Shown one piece after another: positions 42,167 through 50,557 of a stretch of DNA of 64,000 nucleotides (position 1 is its first letter; each line of letters starts with the position of its first letter). Made by a program: the position numbers and the translations under genes. The stretch is from contig JBAZRW010000002.1 in assembly GCA_041662785.1 (NCBI GenBank), forward strand, positions 124,001 to 188,000, read 5' to 3'. The notes below the pieces were generated by a model, which was not told where the DNA came from, did not search any database, and saw only the letters and a list, made by a program, of their open reading frames with translations. This DNA is from Bdellovibrionales bacterium. GTDB lineage: Bacteria; Pseudomonadota; Alphaproteobacteria; UBA9219.

Positions 42167-42496
42167 ATGACAGCGCTTGGAAAAGATCCGGAGTCTCGTG
42201 TTCACCGGTTTTGGCGTGAGCCTGCGAAGAAGGCGTGTTGTGGTGCAGGCCTTGCGGCGGTAAGCGCGGGCATGATTTGGCAAAGGGAGCCGCTGTGGAA
42301 GGCTATTTCATCGGCAACGTCCCTTCCACTGCCTGCGGCTGAGCAGCTCTGGTGGATGGGGGCGATGACCGCCTTGGCGGCGGCGGGCTGCTGTTTTTGG
42401 GAGGCTAACCAAGCCTATAAGATTCATAAACGCCGGAAACACGACGTGGCAGACATGGCAAAATACCGCGACGAAAGAAAAATAACATTAACCTAG
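42167..42496 (+). CDS. small hypothetical membrane protein
   Basis: This 109-residue open frame has a good ribosome binding site (AGGGGGTAGG) directly before its ATG. The translation shows two hydrophobic segments (about residues 24-40 and 62-80), a Trp/Cys-containing middle, and a basic C-terminus, consistent with a two-helix inner membrane protein. No family is recognised. It is divergent from ispDF and upstream of dusB. Confidence 0.5.
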   Translation: MTALGKDPESRVHRFWREPAKKACCGAGLAAVSAGMIWQREPLWKAISSATSLPLPAAEQLWWMGAMTALAAAGCCFWEANQAYKIHKRRKHDVADMAKYRDERKITLT

Positions 42497-42623
42497 TTTA
42501 TTTCCTTGACATAGGGGGACAATTCTGCTATTGACATTGCTACGCGGAGCTTTGCCCCTTTAACATTGCCTCTTTTTTAGGCAAATGCTATTGGGGTTTT
42601 TGCTTTTTGAACCCCCGAAAAAA

Positions 42624-42651
42624 TGAATCCTGAATGCTAAATCCTGAATCC
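42624..42651. repeat. heptanucleotide array, 4 x 7 bp, before dusB
   Basis: TGAATCC, TGAATGC, TAAATCC, TGAATCC form exactly 28 bp, ending 15 bp before the dusB start. It creates an in-frame upstream ATG that is not the real dusB start. Confidence 0.8.
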
Positions 42652-42666
42652 TTTGAAGGCCTGACG

Positions 42667-43641
42667 ATGCCTCGACCTCTTGCGCCCATCCAGCTGGGGC
42701 GTGAGGTGATTGACGTGCCTGTTATCCTTGCGCCGATGGCAGGCGTGACAGACAGGCCTTTTCGCACGCTGGTGCGGCGGTTCGGCGCGGGCCTTGTGGT
42801 GTCCGAGATGATCGCCAGCCAAGCGATGATCCGCCATGTGCGCAAAACGATGCAGATGATCATGCCTGCGGATAAGGACGATATCCTGACGGTGCAACTG
42901 GCGGGCAGCGATGTGGCCGTGATGACTGAGGCCGCGAAGCTGAACGCGGATCGCGGCGCGCGGATACTGGATATCAACTTTGGCTGCCCCGCCAAAAAGA
43001 TCGTGAGCGGTGAGGCGGGTAGCGCTCTGATGAAGGACGAGGTGAAGGCGGCGCGGATTATGGAGGCTCTTGTTAAGGCGGTGTCCATTCCTGTGACTGT
43101 CAAGATGCGCCTTGGCTGGAGTCACGAGAATCTGAACGCGCCTCGCCTTGCGAAAATCGCGCAGGAGTCCGGTATTCAGATGGTTACGGTGCATGGCCGC
43201 ACGCGCCAGCAATTCTATGGCGGGCAAGCGGATTGGGCGGCGATCCGCGCGGTGAAGGAGGCGGTGAGCCTTCCCGTTATTGCGAATGGCGATATTCGTG
43301 GGATTGAGGATGTTGTGGAGGCTCTCACGCTTTCCGGCGCGGATGGCGTGATGATTGGGCGCGGCGCCTACGGCAAGCCGTGGCTTTTGCGGCAGTTGAT
43401 GGATTTTATGACGACGGGGAAGATTTCTCCTGCGCCCGATGCCGCGGCTTTGCGTGCCCTTGTGCTGGCACATTTCGAGGACATGCTGGAGACGTATGGC
43501 GAGTATTCGGGCCTGCGGATCGCAAGGAAGCATATGGGGTGGTACAGCAAAGGCATGGTGGACGCGGCGGAGTTTCGCGGCGTGGTCAATCATGCCAGCG
43601 AAGCGAGCGAGGCGAGGCGGATGATTGAGGGGTTCTTTTAG
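42667..43641 (+). CDS. dusB: tRNA-dihydrouridine synthase B
   Basis: This 324-residue protein has the Dus TIM-barrel motifs: APMAGVTDRPFRTL for FMN binding, the catalytic-Cys segment NFGCPAKKI near residue 107, VKMRLGW, VHGRTRQQ, ANGDI, and GADGVMIGRGAYGKPW. It reduces uridine in the tRNA D-loop. It is also known as nifR3, the gene that precedes ntrB-ntrC in alphaproteobacteria; here only a Fis-type gene and ntrY follow. The ATG at 42667 gives the normal length. A long heptamer array starts 4 bp after its stop codon. Confidence 0.96.
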   Translation: MPRPLAPIQLGREVIDVPVILAPMAGVTDRPFRTLVRRFGAGLVVSEMIASQAMIRHVRKTMQMIMPADKDDILTVQLAGSDVAVMTEAAKLNADRGARILDINFGCPAKKIVSGEAGSALMKDEVKAARIMEALVKAVSIPVTVKMRLGWSHENLNAPRLAKIAQESGIQMVTVHGRTRQQFYGGQADWAAIRAVKEAVSLPVIANGDIRGIEDVVEALTLSGADGVMIGRGAYGKPWLLRQLMDFMTTGKISPAPDAAALRALVLAHFEDMLETYGEYSGLRIARKHMGWYSKGMVDAAEFRGVVNHASEASEARRMIEGFF

Positions 43642-43644
43642 GGG

Positions 43645-43720
43645 TCAGAGTTCAGAGTTCAGAGTTCAGAGTTCAGAGTTCAGAGTTCAGAGTTCAGAGT
43701 TCAGAGTTCAGAGTTCAGAG
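43645..43720. repeat. heptanucleotide tandem repeat (TCAGAGT), about 10.9 copies
   Basis: 76 bp of perfect TCAGAGT repeats begin 4 bp beyond the dusB stop. The perfection suggests recent expansion and probably length variation between isolates. The heptamer, read as GTTCAGA, resembles the ATTCAGG-type units of the other arrays. Confidence 0.97.
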
Positions 43721-43750
43721 TAAAGAACCTTGATAGTCATTTCTCATGTC

Positions 43751-43914
43751 CGTCATCCCGCACAGCGGATGGTGCGAAAGCGCCAGACGCGTGATGCGGG
43801 ATCCACAGAGGACTGGGCAGTGAACGAACGAAAGAGATGGCGGTAAGGAAAACTGGATCCCACGTCCATTTTCTTTCGCCCAAATGGGCGAAGAGAAAAT
43901 GTCTTGGGATGACG
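43751..43914. repeat. palindromic repeat element, composite (copy 5)
   Basis: CGTCATCCCGCA starts the left unit, which closes with TGCGGGATCC. The right unit starts AACTGGATCCC and ends GGGATGACGG, and contains the internal stem CATTTTCTTTCGCCC-AAAT-GGGCGAAGAGAAAATG. CGTCAT is outside at both ends. It sits directly upstream of the Fis-type gene, so it probably lies in that gene's leader or promoter. Confidence 0.85.
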
Positions 43915-43934
43915 GTAGAAAGAAAGGGGCGAGC

Positions 43935-44243
43935 ATGACGGGATTACACGAAAGCGAGAAAAAGGCTGGATTAGCCGCGTCGGTCGAGCGTCACTTGAGC
44001 GCCTATTTCGCGGCGCATGAGGGGGCTTTGCCCGCTTCGGGCCTGTATGATCGCGTCCTGCATGAGATCGAAACGCCGTTGATCGTTCTGGCCCTTGAGG
44101 CCTGCGCGGGAAACCAGATTCGCGCTGCCGCTCTTTTGGGCTTGAACCGTAACACGCTTCGCAAGAAGATGTCCGAGCGGGGGATTACCGCCTTGCGGGG
44201 CCGAGTCCAAAGACGGCAAAGGGAAGAAGGAAAAAAGATATGA
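43935..44243 (+). CDS. small Fis-type DNA-binding protein, likely remnant of NtrC
   Basis: This 102-residue protein ends with a Fis-type helix-turn-helix (EACAGNQIRAAALLGLNRNTLRKKM), the DNA-binding domain normally found at the C-terminus of NtrC. The N-terminal 60 residues match the linker and helical pair seen before that domain in NtrC and in Fis. It occupies the position between dusB and ntrY where ntrB and ntrC usually lie, but has no receiver or AAA+ domain. The ATG at 43935 has AAGGGGCGAG upstream. The stop overlaps the ntrY start (ATGA). Its targets are unknown. Confidence 0.85.
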   Translation: MTGLHESEKKAGLAASVERHLSAYFAAHEGALPASGLYDRVLHEIETPLIVLALEACAGNQIRAAALLGLNRNTLRKKMSERGITALRGRVQRRQREEGKKI

Positions 44244-46483
44244 TCAGGATCTTTGAAAAAAGCCTTCGCTCTTTGTCCGGTTGGTTTACGCGCCATGGCG
44301 TGCGCGACAATCTGGCGCTCTTCTTGTCGATTGCCGCCATCGTTTTGGGCGCATCGACCTATGCCGCTATGACGCGCTCGCCCTTTTTCGGCAGCGATCC
44401 GACGACCGTTACCGTTTTGCTGCTGTCGGATTTGGGAGTCATGCTGCTGCTTGGCACGCTTGTCGCGCAACGAATCTGGGTGATCTGGGGCAAGCGGCGC
44501 AAGAATATGGCGGCCTCGCGCCTTCATGTGCGGGTTGTGTCGGTTTTCACCATGCTGGCCGCTGCGCCCGCCGTGCTGGTTGCCATGTTCGCGGGTGTGT
44601 TCTTTTACTATGGCGTCGAGGCTTGGTTTTCCGACCGCGTCCATACCGCCTTGGATGAATCGCAAGCTGTCGCGCAAGCGTACCTGAAAGAGCATCAGCA
44701 GGTTCTTCGCGCCGACGCGATGGCGATGGCGAACGATTTGAACCGTAACGCTGTGCGCTTGGCCGAGGATCCCGTGCGTCTTGCGCAGGCGGTATCGGCA
44801 CAGGCTTATTTAAGATCGCTGACCGAGGTGATCGTCTTTGATGGGGCAGGGAAGATCCTCGCGCGGTCGGGTTTGACTTTCGCGTTGTCGTTTGAGCCGA
44901 TCACGGACGAGATGCGCGAGCGCGCCCGTGCGGGCGAAGTGGTATTGGTCGTTAGCGATAACGATGACCGCGTGCGCGCGCTTTTGCGGCTGGATAACTT
45001 CGTCGATACCTATTTGTTTGTCGGGCGTCTTGTCGAGCCAAAAGTGCTGGCGCACATGGAAACGACGCAAAAGGCCGTGACCGAGTATAATAATTTAAAG
45101 GAGCATAGCTCTGGCATTCGCGTGATGATTACGGTGATTTTTGTTGTCGTCGCGCTTCTGTTGCTGTTGACGGCGGTGTGGTTCGGTTTGAATTTCGCCT
45201 CTAGTCTTGTGCGGCCTATCAGTGCACTCATCGGCGCGACGGATCGTGTGCGTCATGGTGATCTAACCGCGCGGGTCGAAGAGACTGAGGATCAAAAGAG
45301 CGATGATGAGCTGGCCTTGCTGGGCCGCGCGTTCAACCGCATGACGGGGCAGTTGGAGGGCCAGCGTAGCGAGCTGGTAGAGGCCAACCGTCAGCTTGAC
45401 CTTCGCCGTCGTTTTACCGAAGCGGTTTTGGAAGGCGTATCGGCGGGCGTGATCGGCCTTGATGCGCAGTTTTGTATCCAGATGATGAACGCACGGGCGA
45501 TGGAGTTCTTTCAGATTACGAACGATGAGGCTTTGGCGGGGCATCCGTTGAAGGTTATCGCGCCGGAGATTGAGGCTCTTTTGGTCGCTATGCCTCATAG
45601 CGCCAAGATGAAGGATGGCGAGGTCGAGATTAAGCGGACGGGCCATTCGCCGCGCACGCTGTTGGTGAGGCTTGCCTCTGAGATGGCAGGTGGTGAGGTG
45701 CGCGGCTATGTCGTGACGTTTGATGATGTGACCGAGCTGGTTTTGGCGCAGCGCAAGGCCGCATGGGCCGACGTCGCACGGCGCATCGCTCATGAGATCA
45801 AGAATCCGTTGACGCCCATTCAGCTTTCGGCGGAGCGCCTTCGCCGGAAGTACATGAGCGAGATCACGACGGATCCCGAAGTCTTTGCGACCTGCACCGA
45901 CACGATCATTCGCCATGTGGAGGATATTGGCCGCATGGTGGATGAGTTTTCGGACTTTGCCCGTATGCCTACCCCTGTCATTCGGCGCAATGATGTTCGG
46001 GCGCTGTGCAGGCAGATGCTGTTTTTGCAAAGCTCCACGCGGGCGGATATCCGGTACTTCCAAAGCTTGCCGGATGACAAGGTGATGGCCGATTGCGATG
46101 AGCGGCAGCTGGCGCAGGCGTTGACCAACCTTTTGAAGAATGCCGCCGAGGCTATCGACGGGCGGCCTTTGCCCAAGGGGGATGAGCGGTTGCCAGCGGG
46201 CGAAATTATCCTGACTTTGAGCGTTGAGGACGGCATGATGACGCTTAGCGTCGCAGATAACGGGCGCGGCCTTCCGGTGGAGGAGCGCGAGAAGCTGACG
46301 GAGCCGTATGTCACAACGCGCAGTAAGGGGACGGGGCTAGGTCTTGCCATCGTCAAAAAGATTATGGAAGATCATGGCGGTAGCCTGACCTTGCAAGACC
46401 GGACAGGTGGCGGCGCGGTGATCGCCCTCACATGGCCGCAGTGGCAGAAGACGGCAAGCAGTGAGGGGGAGGCGGAGGTTTAA
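44240..46483 (+). CDS. ntrY: sensor histidine kinase NtrY
   Basis: This 747-residue protein has three transmembrane helices in residues 25-125, a periplasmic domain of about 160 residues, a fourth helix around 295-320, a HAMP domain, a PAS domain (about 390-500), and a kinase core. Its His518 lies in RRIAHEIKNPLTPIQLSAER, with NLLKNAAEAI, DNGRGLP and GTGLGLAI in the ATP domain. This is the full layout of alphaproteobacterial NtrY, which controls NtrX and thereby nitrogen, redox or envelope genes. It is translationally coupled to the Fis-type gene. NtrX is not adjacent but encoded at 19.3 kb. Confidence 0.95.
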   Translation: MIRIFEKSLRSLSGWFTRHGVRDNLALFLSIAAIVLGASTYAAMTRSPFFGSDPTTVTVLLLSDLGVMLLLGTLVAQRIWVIWGKRRKNMAASRLHVRVVSVFTMLAAAPAVLVAMFAGVFFYYGVEAWFSDRVHTALDESQAVAQAYLKEHQQVLRADAMAMANDLNRNAVRLAEDPVRLAQAVSAQAYLRSLTEVIVFDGAGKILARSGLTFALSFEPITDEMRERARAGEVVLVVSDNDDRVRALLRLDNFVDTYLFVGRLVEPKVLAHMETTQKAVTEYNNLKEHSSGIRVMITVIFVVVALLLLLTAVWFGLNFASSLVRPISALIGATDRVRHGDLTARVEETEDQKSDDELALLGRAFNRMTGQLEGQRSELVEANRQLDLRRRFTEAVLEGVSAGVIGLDAQFCIQMMNARAMEFFQITNDEALAGHPLKVIAPEIEALLVAMPHSAKMKDGEVEIKRTGHSPRTLLVRLASEMAGGEVRGYVVTFDDVTELVLAQRKAAWADVARRIAHEIKNPLTPIQLSAERLRRKYMSEITTDPEVFATCTDTIIRHVEDIGRMVDEFSDFARMPTPVIRRNDVRALCRQMLFLQSSTRADIRYFQSLPDDKVMADCDERQLAQALTNLLKNAAEAIDGRPLPKGDERLPAGEIILTLSVEDGMMTLSVADNGRGLPVEEREKLTEPYVTTRSKGTGLGLAIVKKIMEDHGGSLTLQDRTGGGAVIALTWPQWQKTASSEGEAEV

Positions 46484-46581
46484 TGGTTTTTAAGGATTTT
46501 GGAGTAGAATGTTTTTAGAAGAGTTTTATTAAGACGCCTCCTTTGGGGCGCTCTAACTTCCTTTCAGGAAAGGCTGCTATC

Positions 46582-47484
46582 ATGAAACGTCTCATTTCTT
46601 CTCTTTCTTTAGTCGCGCTTATGGCCTTGTCGAGCGGGGCATATGCCGGTGCGCCTATTCAGATGCTGCCGCCTTTGCAGGATGATCTCACTGGGGCAGG
46701 GGGCCAAGCGGATAATTGCTCTTCAGTAACCGATAATAAAGTTCTAACATGGAATGGCTCTACTGCTATCAAGTGTCGAAGTGGTCTTGTGGTTAATAGC
46801 ACGACGGGTCGTGTGGTCTCGTCAATGGGCTTAAATGTTGGAACGGCTTCCTCTGGGGGAGATTTGTATGTTGGAGCTACCAATGCAGCGAACGAGGGGG
46901 CTCAATTAACGTTGGAGGGCGCTGGGACGTACGACACATGGTATCCCGACGTTTTTCAGCACAATTTACGTTTTTTGACAAACTCGGCCAATACCAATCA
47001 GGTGCAAATATCTAATATTGGAACTGGCGCGGCGGGATTGTACGTTGAAGGTAATGTTGGGATTGGAACGGCAGCGCCAGCGGCTAAACTGGATGTTGCG
47101 GGTGCGGTGAATGCTTCTGGCAGCATGAAAATTGGAGCTGACGCGGCGGCTTGTTCGGCGGCTAAAGCGGGGACGATAAGATGGACGGGCACAGCCTTCC
47201 AAGGGTGTAATGGAACGGCGTGGACAAGTATTGGCGGTGGAACCCTGTCCTGCAGCGTGGTGGGGAATTCGGGCGTTGCTCCTCACTATGTGTCGACGGC
47301 TACTTGCAATGCCGATGAAACCCTTACAGGTGGGGGCGGGTACATCCCTAATCCTATTGCTAACCGTGGGTTTATTCATCAAACAAATCCAAGTGGACAA
47401 AGCTGGATTGTAGATGCTTTCACGTACACTTATGGTGGGGATGTGCCAACAACAGCCTATGCCATTTGCTGTAAGGTTCAGTAA
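46582..47484 (+). CDS. secreted tail-fibre-like protein
   Basis: This 300-residue protein has a signal peptide (MKRLISSLSLVALMALSSGAYA) and then low-charge, Gly/Ala/Thr/Asn-rich sequence. A segment NVGIGTAAPAAKLDVAGAV near residue 175 is a motif common in phage tail fibres and S74-type fibre proteins. No S74 peptidase domain is visible, and Cys pairs occur in the C-terminal part. It may be a surface or adhesive fibre. The base composition is more A/T-rich than the neighbours, and there are no phage genes nearby. A strong terminator follows. An upstream in-frame start is not used. Confidence 0.72.
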   Translation: MKRLISSLSLVALMALSSGAYAGAPIQMLPPLQDDLTGAGGQADNCSSVTDNKVLTWNGSTAIKCRSGLVVNSTTGRVVSSMGLNVGTASSGGDLYVGATNAANEGAQLTLEGAGTYDTWYPDVFQHNLRFLTNSANTNQVQISNIGTGAAGLYVEGNVGIGTAAPAAKLDVAGAVNASGSMKIGADAAACSAAKAGTIRWTGTAFQGCNGTAWTSIGGGTLSCSVVGNSGVAPHYVSTATCNADETLTGGGGYIPNPIANRGFIHQTNPSGQSWIVDAFTYTYGGDVPTTAYAICCKVQ

Positions 47485-47523
47485 GGGCATCGTTTAGTTT
47501 TTTGAACGAAGTGGTGATTGAGG

Positions 47524-47556
47524 GGGCCGATCCTTTAAATGGGGTCGGCCCTTTTT
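47524..47556 (+). terminator. intrinsic terminator after tail-fibre-like gene
   Basis: GGGCCGATCC, loop, then GGGGTCGGCCC followed by TTTTT. Seven perfect GC-rich pairs plus further pairs give a strong stem just downstream of the stop codon. Confidence 0.9.
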
Positions 47557-47603
47557 CTGGAGTGGGTCGTGAGGGCGGAGAGGGATGACGGAAGGGAAGG
47601 GGC

Positions 47604-47631
47604 ATTCAGGATTCGGGATTCAGCATTCAGG
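47604..47631. repeat. heptanucleotide array, 4 x 7 bp
   Basis: ATTCAGG, ATTCGGG, ATTCAGC, ATTCAGG form exactly 28 bp. This is the reverse-strand counterpart of the TGAATCC-like arrays at 40778 and 42624. Confidence 0.8.
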
Positions 47632-47708
47632 AAAAGACTGCGGTGCAGTCCTACTCTGAATCCTTATTATACCAACGGCACGATGACGTGACTCATTAAG
47701 ATAGAAAA

Positions 47709-47800
47709 CAAACGGGATTCCCGCTTGCGCGGGAATGACGGATTTATTTTTAATATCAATCCACAAGCGTCATCCCCGCGAAGGCGGGGATCCCGTTTTC
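47709..47800. repeat. paired inverted palindromic repeat element (copy 6)
   Basis: AAACGGGATTCCCGC-TTGC-GCGGGAATGACGG and CGTCATCCCCGC-GAAG-GCGGGGATCCCGTTT face each other with CGTCAT inside, as in the copy at 12668-12762. The stem bases differ between units but pairing is kept. Confidence 0.9.
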
Positions 47801-47839
47801 TTATTTTTCTTTGTGGATCAGTTCAAAAGGCGGTTGGTA

Positions 47840-50404
47840 TCACGCTTCCTTTTTCAGGCCCGCTTCTTCGATGGTTTCATCAAGCTCGATGACGTGTTCG
47901 TTGATGGCGCTCATCGTCGTGATCAGCTCGTTGATGATCTCGGTCTTTCTGTCTTCGGCTTCGTCGCTGGTGGCGGCGCTCTTGATTTCGTCTGTGGCCT
48001 CGCGGATTTTTTTGTCCATGACCACAAGGCGCGTCTCCAGCTGGTCTTTTTGCTGAATGACCAGTTGCGCCAGTTGATCGTGCATGGCCTCGATTTGCAC
48101 GACGGCCTCATGCCATTGGCCTTGAAGCTCCTTCATGATGTCTTCGGTCTGTTGCAAGATGAGAGCCTTGGTTTCCTGTCCGCCCATCGCGGAATCGGAA
48201 GATGCGCTGCCAGCATAAAGTGGCAATTGCGTGAGCGTCGGAACCAGCTGCCCCAGCTGCCCCGCGACGGTTCCCAGCGTACCCGTCAGTTGCCCCAGCA
48301 TGCCAAGGCGCTGCATGACGCTATCGACTTGCTCGGCGATGGTGGTGAGTTTGGTAAAGCTTTGCGCCGCCCATTGCTCGGTTTTGCCGAAGGTCGTCGT
48401 CGCCTGCTGCTCAAAGCGGGTGCTAAGGTCATTAATGGTGTCGCTGAAATGATTGCGTGTGGCCGTCAGCTTTTCTTGCTCGCTCTTAAGGGCTGTGACG
48501 GTTTGCGAGAGGGTTGAGGTTGTCGTTGTCGCTTGCTGCGCCATTGTCTGTCCGTGGACGGAAAGCGCTTCGATATGCGTTTCGGCGCTTTGCGCTTGCT
48601 GCTGGATTTGAACCTCTAGCCGTTGCATGAGCGCATGGCTCTTTTCTGCCAGCGTTTGCGCGGCGCTGAAGCTCATCTGGCTGTTTTGGTGAACGGTTGC
48701 CAACAGCTGGTCGTTGTTCGCGTGCAAATCGGCCAAAAGTGTGCTGATCAGCGTGCCATCGCGGCGCACCTGCGCCGTGGCATCACTCATCGAGCGCTGA
48801 GCGGCGTCGAAGCTGGAGACAATGGATTCCATACGATGCGTGGCGGTCACGACTTGCTCGCTCAGGCCCTCATGCCTATCGGCGATGGCATTGACGGCCT
48901 GTTCCATCTTTTGGGCGCTGATCTCGGTCCGCGTGGCCAAAGACGCCATGTTTTCTTCGGCATTGATGGTGCTGGCCAGTCTGCTTTCGGCGCGTTCGAT
49001 GATTTGCTGTAGATGCGTTTCGCCGCGTCCGAGCGTCGCGACGGCATCACTAAAGTTGCTTTTGACGGTTTGTGTCGTGTCGCCCAAAAGCTTGCCGCTG
49101 GCTTGAACCAGATTGAGGGCGGCGAACATGCGCTCGCCCATCTGGTTTGTTGCCCCTGCCAGCTGTTGCGTGACTTGCTCGCTGCGCGCGGCACTAGCGT
49201 GTAGCGTGCCTTCGGCCTTGACCAGTGTTTGTAGGGATTGCGCGACTTGCGTGCCCGCCAGTTGCGTGACCTCTGCCATATTCTGGATGCGCTCTTGTAA
49301 CGCGGGGACGAGCTTGCCGATTTGAGCAACGCCTTTTTCTTGCGTCTGGGCAAGGTTGTCGCTGGCGTCAATGAGGGTTCTGGCAAGCGCCTGCATCGTT
49401 TCTCCATTTGACGCGCCGCGCTCTTGCAATTGGGTCAGTGTCGCGTTGAGGCGCGAGGTCAGGGACAAAAGCGTCTCCTGTTGCAGACCCATCATGTTGG
49501 TGAAGCTAGACGAGCTTTGCTTTGTTGTATCAAGATGATCCGTGAGGTTTTTGATCAAGGATTGGAAGAGAGAGCGTTGCTCACCATCCACTTTAACGCG
49601 CACGGGGCCGTCTTCGCCCATAATGGAAAAGTCGGGCATTTGAATAAAGGCAAGGCGCGCCTTTTCAATCATGCGGGCCAGATCGCCAATCGCATCGCGG
49701 CGCTCGATGCCCCAGATGGCGGTTTGATCCGAGCCTTTGAGCATGTTGTCGATGCACTGCGTCAGTTTGCCCAAAGGCTCTGCCTGCCGCGTTTTATAGG
49801 TGTAATAGAGGCTGCCGCCAAGAAGGGCGGTTATGATCAAACTGCTCCATGTCATGAGCATAAGCGCGAGGCTCCAAAGCTTGATCGAGTCCTGCGCCGT
49901 TTTCCGTTGCGTGGCCGCTGCTGTTTGCAAGCGCGAGTCGAGCGTCGTCAGGGCACTGGTGGCCGTCAGGAGATCGGCGTTGGTCAGGCCGTTGCTCATG
50001 GCGTCGTTCTGATCGGCCTTGGCAATGAGCGAGGCAAAGATATCGAGGATAGCTTTGATGTCGCGGCGCGTGGCGGCGGGCGCTTTGTCAGCAAGGCGCA
50101 TCGAGGCTTCTTGCGCGGTTTTAAAGTTCATGCGCATGTCGGCCAGTGCGGCGCGGTCGCCGTTGTTCATATAGGTTTGCGCAGAACCCAGAAAGCCGCT
50201 GTAGCCTAGCGCGACGATAGTTTTCTCATACGTTTCTTGATCGGGGGTGAAGGCGGAATCCGGCGCGGCCAGCGTGGTTTCGTAGCGATCCAGTTGATAT
50301 TTGACATAGCCTGTGCCCGCCATCGCGGCCAGACAAAGCCCCATAAACGCAACAAGAATCAGGGAAGAAAACGAGCCGGAGGAAGAGGAGACTTCATGGG
50401 TCAT
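47840..50404 (-). CDS. receptor-like membrane protein with very long coiled coil
   Basis: This 854-residue protein has two membrane helices (about residues 14-37 and 178-202) that enclose a helical, predicted periplasmic domain. A HAMP-like segment follows, and then about 550 residues of Ala/Gln/Thr/Leu-rich coiled coil run almost to the end. This is the outline of a methyl-accepting chemotaxis protein. However, I do not find the highly conserved signalling tip around a Glu-Ala-Ala-Arg-Ala segment that contacts CheA and CheW. It may be a structural or sensory protein of unknown output. It is about 1 kb from nadK and 1.1 kb from chpT. Confidence 0.7.
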   Translation of the reverse strand: MTHEVSSSSGSFSSLILVAFMGLCLAAMAGTGYVKYQLDRYETTLAAPDSAFTPDQETYEKTIVALGYSGFLGSAQTYMNNGDRAALADMRMNFKTAQEASMRLADKAPAATRRDIKAILDIFASLIAKADQNDAMSNGLTNADLLTATSALTTLDSRLQTAAATQRKTAQDSIKLWSLALMLMTWSSLIITALLGGSLYYTYKTRQAEPLGKLTQCIDNMLKGSDQTAIWGIERRDAIGDLARMIEKARLAFIQMPDFSIMGEDGPVRVKVDGEQRSLFQSLIKNLTDHLDTTKQSSSSFTNMMGLQQETLLSLTSRLNATLTQLQERGASNGETMQALARTLIDASDNLAQTQEKGVAQIGKLVPALQERIQNMAEVTQLAGTQVAQSLQTLVKAEGTLHASAARSEQVTQQLAGATNQMGERMFAALNLVQASGKLLGDTTQTVKSNFSDAVATLGRGETHLQQIIERAESRLASTINAEENMASLATRTEISAQKMEQAVNAIADRHEGLSEQVVTATHRMESIVSSFDAAQRSMSDATAQVRRDGTLISTLLADLHANNDQLLATVHQNSQMSFSAAQTLAEKSHALMQRLEVQIQQQAQSAETHIEALSVHGQTMAQQATTTTSTLSQTVTALKSEQEKLTATRNHFSDTINDLSTRFEQQATTTFGKTEQWAAQSFTKLTTIAEQVDSVMQRLGMLGQLTGTLGTVAGQLGQLVPTLTQLPLYAGSASSDSAMGGQETKALILQQTEDIMKELQGQWHEAVVQIEAMHDQLAQLVIQQKDQLETRLVVMDKKIREATDEIKSAATSDEAEDRKTEIINELITTMSAINEHVIELDETIEEAGLKKEA

Positions 50405-50557
50405 GGGGCACTCACCAACGAGGAAAAAGACGGTTCTTAAAGAAAGCGCATAAAGTTAACGGATTTTTTCGAATCAGTCAAAGAATTAGTCAAAAAAGTA
50501 AGGCGGCTCAAAGAGGTTGGTCGTTTTCCTCATCCGGTGGGTGAGCGGGGCATGGGC

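Larger units (their letters stand above)
47485..47839. other. 355-bp gap between convergent genes, repeat-rich
   Basis: The gap contains a strong terminator (47524-47556), a 4 x 7 bp heptamer array (47604-47631) and a paired palindromic repeat (47709-47800). I see no gene. Confidence 0.75.

Noticed and set aside
42637..43593. 318-codon open frame antisense to dusB
   Set aside because: Shadow of dusB, with low-complexity basic composition and no ribosome binding site.
43645..43720. CRISPR array
   Set aside because: The repeats are contiguous 7-mers without spacers, so this is a simple tandem repeat.
46582..47484. Prophage region
   Set aside because: Only one fibre-like gene is present, with no integrase, capsid, terminase or lysis genes around.
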